Assembly (NCBI RefSeq): GCF_016920785.2
Contig: NW_024609835.1
Coordinates: 172,046,995 to 172,110,994, forward strand
Direction of reading: 5' to 3'
DNA from: Ixodes scapularis
Lineage: Eukaryota; Arthropoda; Arachnida; Ixodida; Ixodidae
Length of the DNA stretch: 64,000 bases
Of the stretch, positions 42,666 through 53,344 are shown one piece after another. Under the pieces are notes generated by a model, which searched no databases, had not been told where the DNA came from, and saw only the letters and a program-made list of their open reading frames with translations. The position numbers and the translations under genes are program-made. How positions within the stretch are numbered: the first letter of the stretch is position 1; each line of letters starts with the position of its first letter.

Positions 42666-42953
42666 TTACCTCCAAAAGAATGAATACTCTCGTGCATTCC
42701 TGAAACTCAGGTTTGTGTAACGAAATTGCCCAGTGAGTGACGAGCGGGTGAATATCCTTTCATGGGGATCACATTGTCGCTGAGATTGTACTTCCTTGTC
42801 AAGGATATCAGCGATTTTATAAATCAGATGATGCAGTTCTTTCGCTACTTCTTCGTTTGGTTGGGCCAATTCTCGATCACACATAATGTCAGTTTTCAGG
42901 ACCTCAATCTGATCATTTTGTTTATCATGATTGTTTTGTAGTGTAATGAGCAC
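42666..42953 (-). pseudogene. Unrecognised coiled-coil-like minus-strand frame
   Basis: 95 codons with a heptad-like segment (NDQIEVLKTDIMCDRELAQP) close to the gag-like relic on the same strand. Could be a fragment of the same element or chance. No family was recognised. Confidence 0.2.
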
Positions 42954-43099
42954 CCTTCGAAACGTTTGTTTTTTAATTGTGGCGACCGAAATATGCCACC
43001 TATAGTCGCTTGCTGCCCACTCACTACCTTACACGCAAGTTTTCGGATAAGTCTTCGGTCATAAACGCTCACTGACTACAACTGTCGATAAAACTCTAT

Positions 43100-44215
43100 A
43101 CACTTTTTTTTTTAGTCCCAGACACCCATGCTTCGAGTGTTCGCAACAGCACGATCTTGTCAGAAGCGCCAATCGTTGAATTTAGCTGTACTGCTGATGT
43201 TTGGACCAGTTTCTCGTGATGGGTGTTTCTGAAGGTAGGGTCGACCATCACAGAACATGCCGGCGTCCGGAACCTTCAGATGTAAGCATTCCTCTGCAGC
43301 TCTTGGACATGTGATTTGCAAGAGGGCCTTGAAAGCATATGCTATTCCTGGAAAATTGTCTTCTTTTTTATAAGGGAATTTTTGAGGTGTAGACTTCAGT
43401 CTTGTGTTCTTTAGAGTTACAAATGATGCAGGGCGTTGTTCTATCCATGTGCTGTAGCTGGTGATAAAAAATTCGGTCCGATCTGTGCAGCGGGATATTG
43501 TTTTCTTCTCAGCCGGCGTATTCGGCTTTCTTAGAACATGGGAATCTTGTTACCGCAAGATTGAACGTTTCTTCTCGACTTTCGAGCTCAACTTCAAATA
43601 TCTGGAGTAAAGACGCTAAGGCGGTTGGCTGTTCTCTTTGGTAAAGGCGTGCTGGCACTCTTTGGTTATCTTGTTCTTGGTAAACGTTATATCTTTATTG
43701 AAAAATATGTCTGCTATAAGGCAGAGTTATTTCCGATGGAGGAAGGCTCATTCGGACAGGATGCTGCAAGGAACAGCATGAGTTTGCGCTCACCCCGAGA
43801 GTCTTAGGCCCGCCAATTGTGTAGACTGATTTGTCTAAGCACCTGACAACACGGTCGTTGTACTCGAACGCTGGGGTGTATTCTTGTTTCGCGTCGTCTA
43901 TGATGGAAGGCACGACTACGACGTCTGTGTCGTTCAGCTGAGTATGTATATTCGTCAAACGTTGTCTCATGACTTCGAGATTTCTCTCCACGATTGGCGC
44001 ACATTGCAGCGCAACATCTATATCTGGACTTAGTGTGAATAGGTGTCCGGAATCAGTTTCGCCAGTGAAGGCCGTAGTGATTCTCATTTCCGTTTTTAGC
44101 GATTTATTAATTCTTGTCAGCCGTGGTTTGATTAGCGTATTTTGTTCTTCGTCAGTCGCTGCAGATTTCGTTGAGTTGCTCGACCAGGTTCTTTCCGTTT
44201 GGTTTCGTTGCCATG
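43100..44215 (-). pseudogene. Possible BEL/Pao-like gag relic
   Basis: Minus-strand pieces in order: an ATG-started MATKPNGKNLVEQLNE (about 44212), a frame at 44087-43695 with EVMRQRLTNIHTQLND and EYTPAFEYNDRVVRCLD (resembling the N-terminal Gag helix region of BEL/Pao elements), then REQPTALASLLQIFEVELES and a Cx2Cx4H-like CIICNSKEHKTE (about 43440). Multiple stops and shifts. No pol, LTR or flanking duplication was seen nearby. The family call is tentative and rests on pattern alone. Confidence 0.4.
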
Positions 44216-45065
44216 TTTTTGCAGCAGTGTAAATAACTTCCGGTTGCCATTAATTATACAGCTAGCTATATGTACACTATTTACAGGCCGAAGTTAAACA
44301 TCAGAGTCGAACAAAACGCTCGTTGCTGGATTTTCCTTTCCTCGTGAATTCGTGAATCTTTCGTTTTCTCGCTCCGCTTAGCTCATGCTGTCGGTTTTGC
44401 TCTGCAACGACTTTTTTCTACTTCTTGTCCATTGAAGATTTACCAGTATACACCATTTCAATGTCTACGAAATTCTAGCGCAATGTGGGAACATGAAAGC
44501 CCAGCATCTGCATGGTCATCGCTTCGGAAAGCGAACAAAACACGCGCCATAGGCACGAGTTCTGAAAATGACACCGAGCTAAAGCCTGCTTTTGGAATGT
44601 TCATATACACCGTTTAAACCAGATTCAAACAATGATAAGAGCACGAGGGTTCGATCTCCCTACTTTGAACGGTTCTTCCGGAGAGCCTGCACCCGCGCTA
44701 GAGATGCACTTCTCAATTTCAAGAGCTCACGTTAGCTGGCGCTTGTAGCTTTGGTTGTAGTCTCAGCTTACGCGTCAAACTGAGCCGCCATTGCTGACCT
44801 CCTCTAGTTTCACCAAGATGCCGAGCCACTGAAGCGGGCGTAGACGATCCTCCAGGAATCCCTATGATACGGAGAAGGACATAGTAGCACTTAAAGTGGC
44901 AACAACCATCCTGTTGTGGCAATGATGAAGTAAAGCGAACGAAACAGGAGGAAACAAAAGCTGGAGATCGGTGATGGTGGTTCCCATTCACAACTAAATA
45001 ATTGTGGTTGTGTGGATATTTAAGCAGCGTTTGGTTAGTCAGCCATTTCAAAGTTGCGACTAGTC

Positions 45066-45292
45066 ACTCGCTGTAGATGAGAAACTTAGCCAGCGCAGTG
45101 AAACCGCTAGCCTGGTGTCTTTAACGTGCACCACGCAATAGTGGTACACCACCGCACGCAGGTACGATGCCTAGCCAGATTGAAACAGGAAGGGGTGGGG
45201 ATTGAGCCCAGGACCCCTGGGTTCTGCAGCGCGAGCTTTCGCTCCACGTGCTCTGAGCTGGTGTGCGCTAGCCCACTCAGCTACCGATCCCC
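45066..45292 (-). mobile_element. SINE copy d, best preserved, with tRNA-like head
   Basis: The minus strand begins GGGGGATCGGTAGCTGAGTG (A-box) and has GGGCTCAATCCCC (B-box) about 90 bases on, then a conserved body (GTGGTGCACGTTAAAG, CACTGCGCTGGCTAAG). Four copies in 23 kb make it an active or once-active tRNA-derived family. The RNA polymerase III role is inferred. Confidence 0.7.
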
Positions 45293-45329
45293 CCTCCTCT
45301 CATGAACAGCTGTCTGGAAGCGTCTATCG

Positions 45330-45545
45330 TTCAGTCCGGTTCAGACACTTACATTTGAGTGTGTCTGAGTGCGTTGCGTCGAGAGCCGAAAGCGAGTCAC
45401 CGGCAGATCTGTGCCTCGTATGAAGCGTGGAATCCAATTCAAGGAATCATACTGGCACGCGATATAAGTTGCAGGGATGTCCTGGTTTCTCGCAGCCGCA
45501 ACGCAGTCAAACCCAGTCAAGCGCAACTGTTTGAACCAGGCTTAA
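45330..45545 (-). mobile_element. MITE family M2 copy 2
   Basis: A reverse-orientation relative of 41354-41579 with more mismatches. The terminal inverted repeats are eroded. Confidence 0.5.
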
Positions 45546-45599
45546 CAATGGCAATTGACCGCGGTGCGGTGTAGGTCGTGCCGCAGGACACGTGCGGTC

Positions 45600-45760
45600 T
45601 TCTAGCAGCTCCTTCGCTCTTGTTCATTATCTAAATGCGGGCCTGTCTCACCAACGGCAAAGCGGCACCTCATCCCCGGTGTATACCGACGACGTGAAGT
45701 TGTAGGCGGGCTTGAAGGCAGTGCACCGGCATCTCGACGACATCGGGCTCAGGAAGCCAG
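45600..45760 (+). pseudogene. LINE RT scrap
   Basis: A plus-strand frame with SPVYTDDVKL, a motif C-like Y-x-D-D, followed by AVHRHLDDIGLRKPAEKTK with the spacing of I-clade LINE RT after the catalytic box. Bounded on the right by the LTR of element B copy 2, which inserted next to it. Confidence 0.4.
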
Positions 45761-45845
45761 CAGAGAAGACCAAGTAGTGGTCGTGGCCACGAAGCATTAG
45801 CTTGAGTCTGGCGTGGCAGAAAGGCGGTAGCTGACGTCAGGGAGC

Positions 45846-46326
45846 TGTTGTATCCCTGCGGGCGTCCGGCTTCATCACCAAGTATCGGCGATCGGCGAGA
45901 TGGACCGGTCACACCTGGCGCCCTCGTTTTCCCGAGGCATGAAAGAAAGGAACTGCCTCGGCTGCCCCGACAGAACTGGCAGCGCCGGGAAGTCTACTCA
46001 TCTGGCGTAGTTTTGAACGTCCCGGACAAAGGACGCTCCTACAGCCTCGAGCTACCTGGGGGTAGCAAGCCAACGAGAAAGAAAACGGTCTGGTGCAAGA
46101 GCGCGCGCAAGAGCGTGGTGTTTTTTTATCTTTTGCTGGAACTCGCAACCTCGATGAACGCTGCTGACGATCAGCCGCCTAACCTGTACATAGGATGTAA
46201 TTAAATCTGTACATACTGTACAGTTCGTTACCGCTGATCGGCTCCCAGTCTCCTGCCCCACTCCCGTTCCCGTGCCTGGCATGAGTCGACACACCACCAA
46301 CCAGGGTCAAACGCTCGGTCCCAACA
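45846..46326 (+). mobile_element. 5' LTR of element B copy 2
   Basis: 481 bp, TGTTG...CCAACA. Only about five or six positions differ from the 3' LTR by eye, indicating a recent insertion. GAGC precedes it (45842-45845) and follows the 3' LTR (50758-50761), a 4-bp target duplication. Confidence 0.9.
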
Positions 46327-46327
46327 A

Positions 46328-46345
46328 CTGGTAGGCAGCGGTGGA
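46328..46345 (+). promoter_or_regulatory. Primer binding site of element B copy 2
   Basis: CTGGTAGGCAGCGGTGG starts one base after the LTR end, with TGG for the tRNA CCA terminus. Primer species not identified. Confidence 0.6.
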
Positions 46346-46520
46346 GATCGGGTCACATGCGTCGGACATCGGAGGTGGTGGGTGTTCATTTTCGTTCGGA
46401 GGTTCGCCAAGTGTCGTTCCTTATAGCTAGGAATTTATCGGTGACATTTGGGTACCTAAGTGGCTACTGAAGAAGCGTGACATTAGAGTACTTCTCAGTA
46501 GAGGGATATTCCGAGCGTGG

Positions 46521-48716
46521 GTGGCATTCACGATAGACATGGAGTGGGCGAAATTGAAGAAACCGGAACTGATTCAGCTATCAGAGGAACTGGGATTAGA
46601 AGTAGTAAGAACCATAAAAAAACAACAACTCATTGCTAAGATTCGGGCTTTAGATCTAGAAAATGAGGAGACCATTGAGAGCTGGGAAGAAGTAGAGAAG
46701 AGAAACCATGACCGAAGGAGGGAACTTGACTTGAAAGAAAAGGAACTCGAGCTTCGGAGACTCGAGTTGGAGCAGCGGCAGCTCGACAGCGGGCGGGCTA
46801 GCTCAGAGGGGTCAAGTCAAAGGAAGGTCGAGAGTTTCAAAATGTCTAAACTGATGCAGCCGTTCAAAGTAGGCGAGGACATTGGCCTCTTTTTGGTGAA
46901 TTTTGAGCGTACCTGCGAAAAACTGGGTTTTAGACGCGAAACTTGGTCACAGAGACTGCTGACGCTCCTCCCGTGTGAAGCCGCGGACGTTGTCGCGCGT
47001 CTGAGCAAGGAGGACGCTGAAGTGTATGAGAAGGCGAAGGCGAGTCTGCTCCGAAAGTACCGCCTGACCACAGAGGCCTTTCGTCAGCGATTCCGTAGCA
47101 TGCGTAAGAAGCCCGAACAAGGATACCCGGAGCTCGCGTACGACCTGCGGGCAAACTTAATCGAGTGGCTAAAAAGCGCCGATGTGTACGGAGAGCACGA
47201 TAAGGTAGTGGAATGCGTGGCCCTTGAGCAGTTCTACCGTTGCCTCCCTGACGCGGTGAGGTTCTGGCTTCAAGACAAGCCTGACGTGAACACCGTCGAG
47301 AGAGCGGGGGAGCTGGCCGAGGAATACGCTTCACGTAGAAAAGCTGGAGAGGAGCGTCCGCTCGAGAGGGAAGCCAGAGGGGAACCTAAGAAGCCCGACG
47401 GAACCGGCAAATGGCCTGCGGCAAAGGCCGGTAAACGTAATGGGGAAGGTAGGCAACCTGAACAAAAGCTTCCGAGCGAAGACGTCTCAAAAGAGTCGAG
47501 ATCCAGTGAGAAGGGGAAACCCGAAAGAGAGAAGTCGTTTGAAAAGCGCAAACCGCCGGTGTGCTATAACTGCCAGGAGAGCGGGCACATCGCGGCGGGA
47601 TGTCGGAAGCCAAAAGTGGTGTTTCACTACGTCGATGACGAGGAGAACCGGAGGCTTCTAGAGCCTTATGTACACGACTTAAGAGTCAATGGTAGCCCGT
47701 GCCGAGTTCTTCGCGACTGCGCAGCAACCATCGATGTCATGCACCCGTCCCTGGTTAGGCCAGATGACTACACGGGGGAATGTGCATGGATTAAGCAGGC
47801 AGTCGAAGATCAAAAGGTCTGCCTCCCCATTGCTCGCGTTATTGTAGAAGGTCCCTTTGGGAAGCTGGAGACCGAGGCCGCGGTTTCCCGCAATCTGCCG
47901 CTCAGCTGCCCCTATTTGTTTTCAAACAAATCCGATCAGATGCTGCGAAAAAGGGGCCTAGTGTTTAGCGAAAGGAAGGTGCAGGCGCTAACGAGAGCCA
48001 GGGCGCGCCAAATAGCCGCGGAAGTGGTGTGTCGGAGTGAGGATGAAGTTCCACGGAGCTGTCAGTCAACTTCGGACGGGCCCTCTTCCTCCGACAATGC
48101 GGAGACCACTTCTATGGACAAAATGGGGTCAACGCGACACGGGAGCGCCGCCGGGGAAACCGGGAAACTCGCGAGAAGCGATACCGCGGCGGAGATAGAA
48201 GAGGGAAAGATTGTGCCTGGCTGCGAAACGGGGGACGAGGGGGGACTCGTACTCTCCCCTTCGTCGCGTAGCTTTCATGCCTTGCTACAGGTTGACCGAG
48301 AGCTTCTCATTGAGCAACAACAGAGTGATCCGAGCCTTACAGTACTGCATGATACCGCCAAAGATGGCATAAGCAGACGGAACGTCTCGTATCAGATCAA
48401 GGCAGGGGTACTCTACCGCCACTACAAAGATCGTAAGGGCAGGCTTCTCGACCAACTGGTCGTGCCCCAGAAGTACCGCTCGGACCTCTTAGAATTGTCT
48501 CATGGGAGCTCTTGGTCAGGTCACCTCGGCATTAAGAAAAACGAAGGACCGGCTGTTACAAGAGTACTACTGGCCAGGCTGCTTCCGCGACGCGGAAAAC
48601 TTTGTACGGTCGTGCGACGCGTGTCAGCGTGTGGGGAAGCCGCACGAGAAGAACAAAGCACCGCTGAGACTAGTGCCGCTGATCACAGAGCCTTTTCGCC
48701 GCCTGGTCATAGATAG
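46521..48716 (+). CDS. Element B copy 2 Gag-protease and start of integrase
   Basis: The frame encodes 731 codons; the in-frame ATG at 46539 (MEWAKLKKPELIQL) is a reasonable start. Order: a charged coiled coil (about 40-95), a Gag core with LMQPFKVGEDIGLFLVNFE and LLTLLPCEAADVVARLS (about 110-170), a CCHC knuckle CYNCQESGHIAAGC (about 350), a protease-like VNGSPCRVLRDCAATID with D-C-A at the active-site position (about 395), then a linker and the first part of integrase (LLELSHGSSWSGHLGIKK). One extra A in an A run at about 48536-48541 shifts the frame, so the last 60 residues are aberrant and integrase continues in the next frame. Confidence 0.85.
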   Translation: MAFTIDMEWAKLKKPELIQLSEELGLEVVRTIKKQQLIAKIRALDLENEETIESWEEVEKRNHDRRRELDLKEKELELRRLELEQRQLDSGRASSEGSSQRKVESFKMSKLMQPFKVGEDIGLFLVNFERTCEKLGFRRETWSQRLLTLLPCEAADVVARLSKEDAEVYEKAKASLLRKYRLTTEAFRQRFRSMRKKPEQGYPELAYDLRANLIEWLKSADVYGEHDKVVECVALEQFYRCLPDAVRFWLQDKPDVNTVERAGELAEEYASRRKAGEERPLEREARGEPKKPDGTGKWPAAKAGKRNGEGRQPEQKLPSEDVSKESRSSEKGKPEREKSFEKRKPPVCYNCQESGHIAAGCRKPKVVFHYVDDEENRRLLEPYVHDLRVNGSPCRVLRDCAATIDVMHPSLVRPDDYTGECAWIKQAVEDQKVCLPIARVIVEGPFGKLETEAAVSRNLPLSCPYLFSNKSDQMLRKRGLVFSERKVQALTRARARQIAAEVVCRSEDEVPRSCQSTSDGPSSSDNAETTSMDKMGSTRHGSAAGETGKLARSDTAAEIEEGKIVPGCETGDEGGLVLSPSSRSFHALLQVDRELLIEQQQSDPSLTVLHDTAKDGISRRNVSYQIKAGVLYRHYKDRKGRLLDQLVVPQKYRSDLLELSHGSSWSGHLGIKKNEGPAVTRVLLARLLPRRGKLCTVVRRVSACGEAAREEQSTAETSAADHRAFSPPGHR

Positions 48717-49500
48717 GGTAGGTCCACTGCCAGTGAGCAAGTCAGGGTACAAGTATGTATTGACGCTACTTTGTCCCGCGACGAAGTTCCCAGAGGCATG
48801 TCCTCTGAAAGAGTTGAGTTCAGCCGAGATCGTGGACGCGCTGCTGTCTGTGTTTGCGAGGATTGGATTTCCCGCTGAAATCCAATCAGACCAGGGTAGT
48901 GTTTTCACTAGCGCCCTCACGAACACATTTTTGGAGAAATGTGGCATTCGTGTTGTGCATAGCTCCGTGTACCACCCTCAATCAAACGCCGTAGAGAAAT
49001 GGCATTCAGTTTTCAAACGAGTTCTGCGCGCGCTGTGCTTCGAGCAGAAAGTAGATTGGGAGGCATGTCTTCCGGCAACCATGTTCGCATTGCGCACAGT
49101 GCCACATGAAGCCACGGGTTTCAGCCCGGCCGAGCTTGTGTATGGGCGTTCGCTGCGCTCGCCACTACGCATGTTGCGTGAGTCGTGGGAAGGCCAAGGG
49201 GAAGACCCGACTGGGGTGGAGTACGTGTTGAAGCTCTTAGATCGCATGCATAAGACACAGGAAGTAGTTGAGGCGAACATGCAGCGGGCGCAGGCGAAGG
49301 CGAAACTCTACTATGACAGGGGAGCCAGAGAGCGTAAGTTTGAAGTGGGAGACCAAGTGATGCTGCTGAGGGTTTCCAAGAAAAACAAGTTAGAGGTGCA
49401 GTGGGAAGGTCCAGCCAAAGTGCTGCAAAAGCTCTCTGAGACGAACTACGCTGTGGAGTCGGGTGGGACGAGAAGAAGGAGCAGGCTTTCCAGAGACTAA
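48502..49500 (+). CDS. Element B copy 2 integrase
   Basis: 332 codons open in the frame after the shift. Zinc region: the His residues lie in the upstream frame, and CDACQRVGKP is at about 48615-48645. Core: VIDRVGPLPVS (first Asp), SDQGSVFTS (second Asp, about 48885), NAVEKWHSVFKRV (catalytic Glu, about 48990). C-terminal: TGFSPAELVYGRSLRSPL and QVMLLRVSKKNKLEVQWEGP. The triad is complete. The enzyme would join element DNA to the genome. It sits between protease and RNase H, i.e. upstream of the RT position. The last residues run across a deletion junction at about 49460. Confidence 0.85.
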   Translation: MGALGQVTSALRKTKDRLLQEYYWPGCFRDAENFVRSCDACQRVGKPHEKNKAPLRLVPLITEPFRRLVIDRVGPLPVSKSGYKYVLTLLCPATKFPEACPLKELSSAEIVDALLSVFARIGFPAEIQSDQGSVFTSALTNTFLEKCGIRVVHSSVYHPQSNAVEKWHSVFKRVLRALCFEQKVDWEACLPATMFALRTVPHEATGFSPAELVYGRSLRSPLRMLRESWEGQGEDPTGVEYVLKLLDRMHKTQEVVEANMQRAQAKAKLYYDRGARERKFEVGDQVMLLRVSKKNKLEVQWEGPAKVLQKLSETNYAVESGGTRRRSRLSRD

Positions 49501-49919
49501 AGAAGGCGCTCACCGAGCGGCCGGTGCTAAGAGCACCTGATTATGATCAGCCATTCTTTGTGCAGTGCGATGCAAGTGACCGGGGCATGGGGGTTGTTCT
49601 GTGACAAAAAGAAGGGGACGAAGAGCATCCCATTCTCTACGCGAGCCGCAAGCTGACAACACGGGAGGAAGCGTATAGCGCCTCCGAAAAGGAGTGTGCT
49701 TGTCTAGTCTGGGCCGCACAAAAGTTGTCTTGTTACCTGGCGGGAGCTCCATTCACCTTTGAGACGGACCGCTGTCCCCTGACCTGGCTGCAGCAAATGT
49801 CGCCAAAAAACGGACGGCTGCTAAGGTGGAGCTTAGCACTTCAGGAGTTTAACTTCCGAGTAACATACAAGCGGGGGAAGCTGAACTCGAATGCAGACAC
49901 TCTCAGTCGCATGTATTGA
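49460..49919 (+). pseudogene. Element B copy 2 RNase H (RT deleted)
   Basis: Starting at about 49462 the sequence encodes the RT connection end (EKKEQAFQRLKKAL) and RNase H: FVQCDASDRGMGVVL with the first Asp, a TGA at about 49602 where copy 1 has Ser, then ILYASRKLTTREEAYSASEK and NADTLSRMY, ending at 49919. The whole RT palm and fingers are missing; integrase is joined to the connection domain. Related to 12325-12895. Without RT the copy would depend on enzyme from another source to move. Confidence 0.85.
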
Positions 49920-50276
49920 AAGGGGGTTGTACAGACGCTATAAAGCCTTGAGAGATTTCTAGCCATTCTAGTGTTTTAGTGCTTTCTCGATGTCTTGTTT
50001 GGTGGGTCAGCCGCGCTCGGACGGCAGAATTTGATGACAGTGAGATTAATTAGGGTGATCTTTACTTGGCGAATTTCCGGGCGGGGTGAATGCTTGCTGA
50101 TTTCTGTTGTGTGATGTTTTGTGATTCCGTGATTCATGCGCTGCTTGTATGTTTGAGAGGTGAAAAAGTAGCAGCGCCGATTCTGGGGCCTGGAAGACAG
50201 CAGCGAGCCATCGGCTTTCGGCAGAGCGGTTGCAGACCCCTCAACCTCAAGACCGTTTACCCGTCGGCGGAGGAGC
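49920..50276. other. 3' untranslated region of element B copy 2
   Basis: Non-coding. A purine-rich GGCGGAGGAGC immediately before the 3' LTR is the likely polypurine tract. Confidence 0.6.
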
Positions 50277-50757
50277 TGTTGTATCCCTGCGGGCGTCCGG
50301 CTTCATCACCAAGTATCGGCGATCGGCGAGATGGACCGGTCACACCTGGCGCCCTCGTTTTCCCGAGGCATGAAAGAAAGGAACTGCCTCGGCTGCCCCG
50401 ACAGAACTGGCAGCGCCGGGAAGTCTACTCATCTGGCGTAGTTTTGAACGTCCCGGACAAAGGACGCTCCTACAGCCTCGAGCTACCTGGGGGTAGCAAG
50501 CCAACGAGAAAGAAAACGGTCTGGTGCAAGAACGCGCGCAAGAGCGTGGTGTTTTTTTATCTTTTGCTGGAACTCGCAACCTCGATGAACGCTGCTGACG
50601 ATCAGCCGCCTAACCTGTACATAGGATGTAATTAAATATGTACATACTGTACAGTTCGTTACCGCTGATCGGCTCCCAGTCTCCTGCCCCACTCCCGCTT
50701 CCGTGCCTCGTATGAGTCGACACACCACCAACCAGGGTCAAACGCTCGGTCCCAACA
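50277..50757 (+). mobile_element. 3' LTR of element B copy 2
   Basis: 481 bp, TGTTG...CCAACA, nearly identical to 45846-46326. GAGC follows at 50758-50761. Confidence 0.9.
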
Positions 50758-50761
50758 GAGC

Positions 50762-52469
50762 CGAGTGGTTTCGGCAGCCTGGGTCGAGATGGCTCTACAT
50801 TGCAGAGGAACGTTTATGCATGACCTAGTTCTCTCGGGAGTCTTAAGCGATCTTCTATTTAGTTTAAAAAAGATGTGAGTCGCGGTCTTCAGTAACAGAG
50901 TAACGAGGCTGCACGTGGCCTAATAAGCTGACTCAACAGCACTGGACTGACTTCATTGCTTTGAATAATCATCTTTCACAGACGGACTGAAAGTGAAAAC
51001 CGAAAGTGCACAGCCTCATACGCCAATCGTAGGCACCACAATGTTTTTACGTGTATTTGTATTGCCTCATTGATTTTTTTTTATTCTTGAAGTCCTTGTT
51101 TCAGACAGTAATCATAGGGCCGAAAAAGTGTTTCACGTGTTTCAGGAATACAACTTGAGGAGCGTCCTTGCTATACCGTTGTGAGGACATACGCTGCCAT
51201 TTATTTATCACCTATTCGATTGTGTTAGAGGCATGGCGCTCTTGCACGGACTGTTGGAAACATAATCGTTCCACGGAGACCCTGTTGAAGGCCTTAAAAT
51301 TAAGATGTTCGAACGCCAGCCACCGAACCTGTGTCAATAGGTCTTTATCATCCTATTCCTTCAACACGAGAAGCTGCTGTTACGAGAAAACAACCATACG
51401 GCCAAATCGCAGGTTTAGCTTCAACAGTGCCAACCGCCAACATCATCCATAAAAAACCACCCCCTCCCCGGGGTACTCAAAACTCTGTCATATTACTGGC
51501 ATTGGACCCTGTCAGTAAAGGTTGAGGCAGACGAATATCTTTAAGCACCACATAATCTAATTAAACCATTGCAATGTTTTAGTCCAATCCAGTTCGTTTA
51601 CATTTTACTCTCTGACTGGTAACAATACTCAAGTTTGTCTCGAATTAACTTGTTGAGTGTGTACTGTCTCTTGTATGCATTGTTTCAGAACCGGAAGAAA
51701 TGTATAACATATATGCATAGACACGTTTTTACCTCTAGAACCATAGTAAAAAAAGTTCGGATCCTCAGGGAGCATTAATTATTTGCAGCTTTATGTGGAG
51801 AATTAAGATGTATGTGTAGGTACATTTCAGATTAGATAGTTGTTATCTGATCAAAACGCTTTAAACGCCAAAAGCATCGCTTCTTCCTCCGACAACCAAA
51901 TCTTGTAAGAACTACTTCGCGCGGCGTATGAACAATACAGAAAACTGCCTTTTTTCTTAAGGTAAAAGTGACTGTAGTTGATGCCTAACTGATTAAAAAA
52001 AAATGCAACTACGGGGTCGAAATTTTAGTACCATATGCCCCTTCATAAGTTGCAAACTTGTTGCAGCCATGACGAGGATTATCCTGTTGGCTGGTTTGGC
52101 GGCGGGTGTCTGCTGTTAATCGATAAAGCCTTGACTTGTGTTCGGGCTAGTTGGTTGTACATAACTAAATGTGCTGCTCTTCCAAGTTCTACAGAACATA
52201 CGTGTAACCATAGAATAAAAGGAAAACATTGAGTTTTCCTTTCGTTTTCCGGTCACGCGTATGTTTTGTAGAACTTCGCAGCGCACCACAATTAGCTAGT
52301 CTGCTGTTGGTGTAAGTTGGAGGTTAGTCTGTTTGGCTGAGTTTCTACAAACGTTGCGGCGGCATGACTTTTGTCTTCCTTTTTTATTTAGCTTATCTTT
52401 GGGGGATTGTTGTTACTTTCCGGAGACGTTGAACTATGTTTAGGTCCCAATAACGACAAACTAGAGAAC
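50762..52469. other. No gene recognised
   Basis: AT-rich spacer. A short hairpin around 52222-52250 (GGAAAAC..GTTTTCC) is the only structure seen. Confidence 0.4.
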
Positions 52470-52580
52470 ATGATTAAGAAGCTTACCGAAACGAATGAAG
52501 AGAATCAAAAGGAAACTCGGGGAATTTTGAATGCGATCAGTTTAGGAATCGACGAGATAAACACAAGGTTAATGTATTAG
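52470..52580 (+). pseudogene. Short coiled-coil frame, possible LINE ORF1 scrap
   Basis: 36 codons from ATG to TAG with MIKKLTETNEENQKETRG, a heptad-rich pattern like the coiled coil of LINE ORF1 proteins. Upstream GPNNDKLEN is in frame. No other domain, so the assignment is weak. Confidence 0.25.
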
Positions 52581-53144
52581 ACCCTCAGATTTAAGAGATA
52601 ACAAAAATTAAAAAAAAAAAAAAATACCTGCTGTTTTCGAGTACCATCTGAGAACTTCCAAGGCTGAGCTTGGTTGCACACGCGGAAGATAAAACTTTTT
52701 TGAATCTGAAATTGGCGACCTAAGCGATCGAAGAAATTTCCTAATTTTCCGGGGGCCTCCCAGAAAAAGCAAGCGAAATGTGGAACCAATAAGCGAGTTT
52801 AATTAAGAAATTCGTCAGAAGTCATTTGGGCTTTTTGGTCGGTTGATAGAGCGTGCGCATCGCGTAGGTAACACACGTGGGTACAAAGCCCTGTAGACGC
52901 TTTTAAGCAGCTGTGCATGAGCGCCGCCATAACCAAGCTTCCATTTTTGTTTGCTTTTATTCTGTTCGCTTCACGTCATCATTGCCACAGCAGGACAGGT
53001 TATTGCCACTTTAGGAGCTGCTGAATGCTCTCTAACATTGACATTTGTGGAGGGTTTTCAACGCCCACTGCAGTGGTTAGGCATTTCGGTAAGACATGTG
53101 AAGGTCGGCCATGATCGCTCCATCTGCAGCGTGTATAAAGCGTG
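52581..53144. other. No gene recognised
   Basis: An A run at 52609-52624, otherwise unremarkable spacer. Confidence 0.35.
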
Positions 53145-53344
53145 TATAGGGGGTATACACTAGGCGCCATATTTGAGGGCGCTGCTCAGAGCGCATGCTC
53201 GATAAAAGCTCAAAACAATAGACTGCTAAGACCGGCAACCTTGATGGCGTAGAATACAGATTGTAAAAGAACAGTGGAAGCTCAACATTAACATGAGCTC
53301 AACCTTCCCGCACACAGCTATGGCAGCTATTGAATACTTCCTAT
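53145..53344 (+). mobile_element. TA-type 200-bp MITE, family M1 copy 3
   Basis: A diverged relative of 41031-41229 with TATAGGGGGTATACACTAGG at the left and TTGAATACTTCCTATT at the right. Same orientation as copy 2. Confidence 0.65.
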
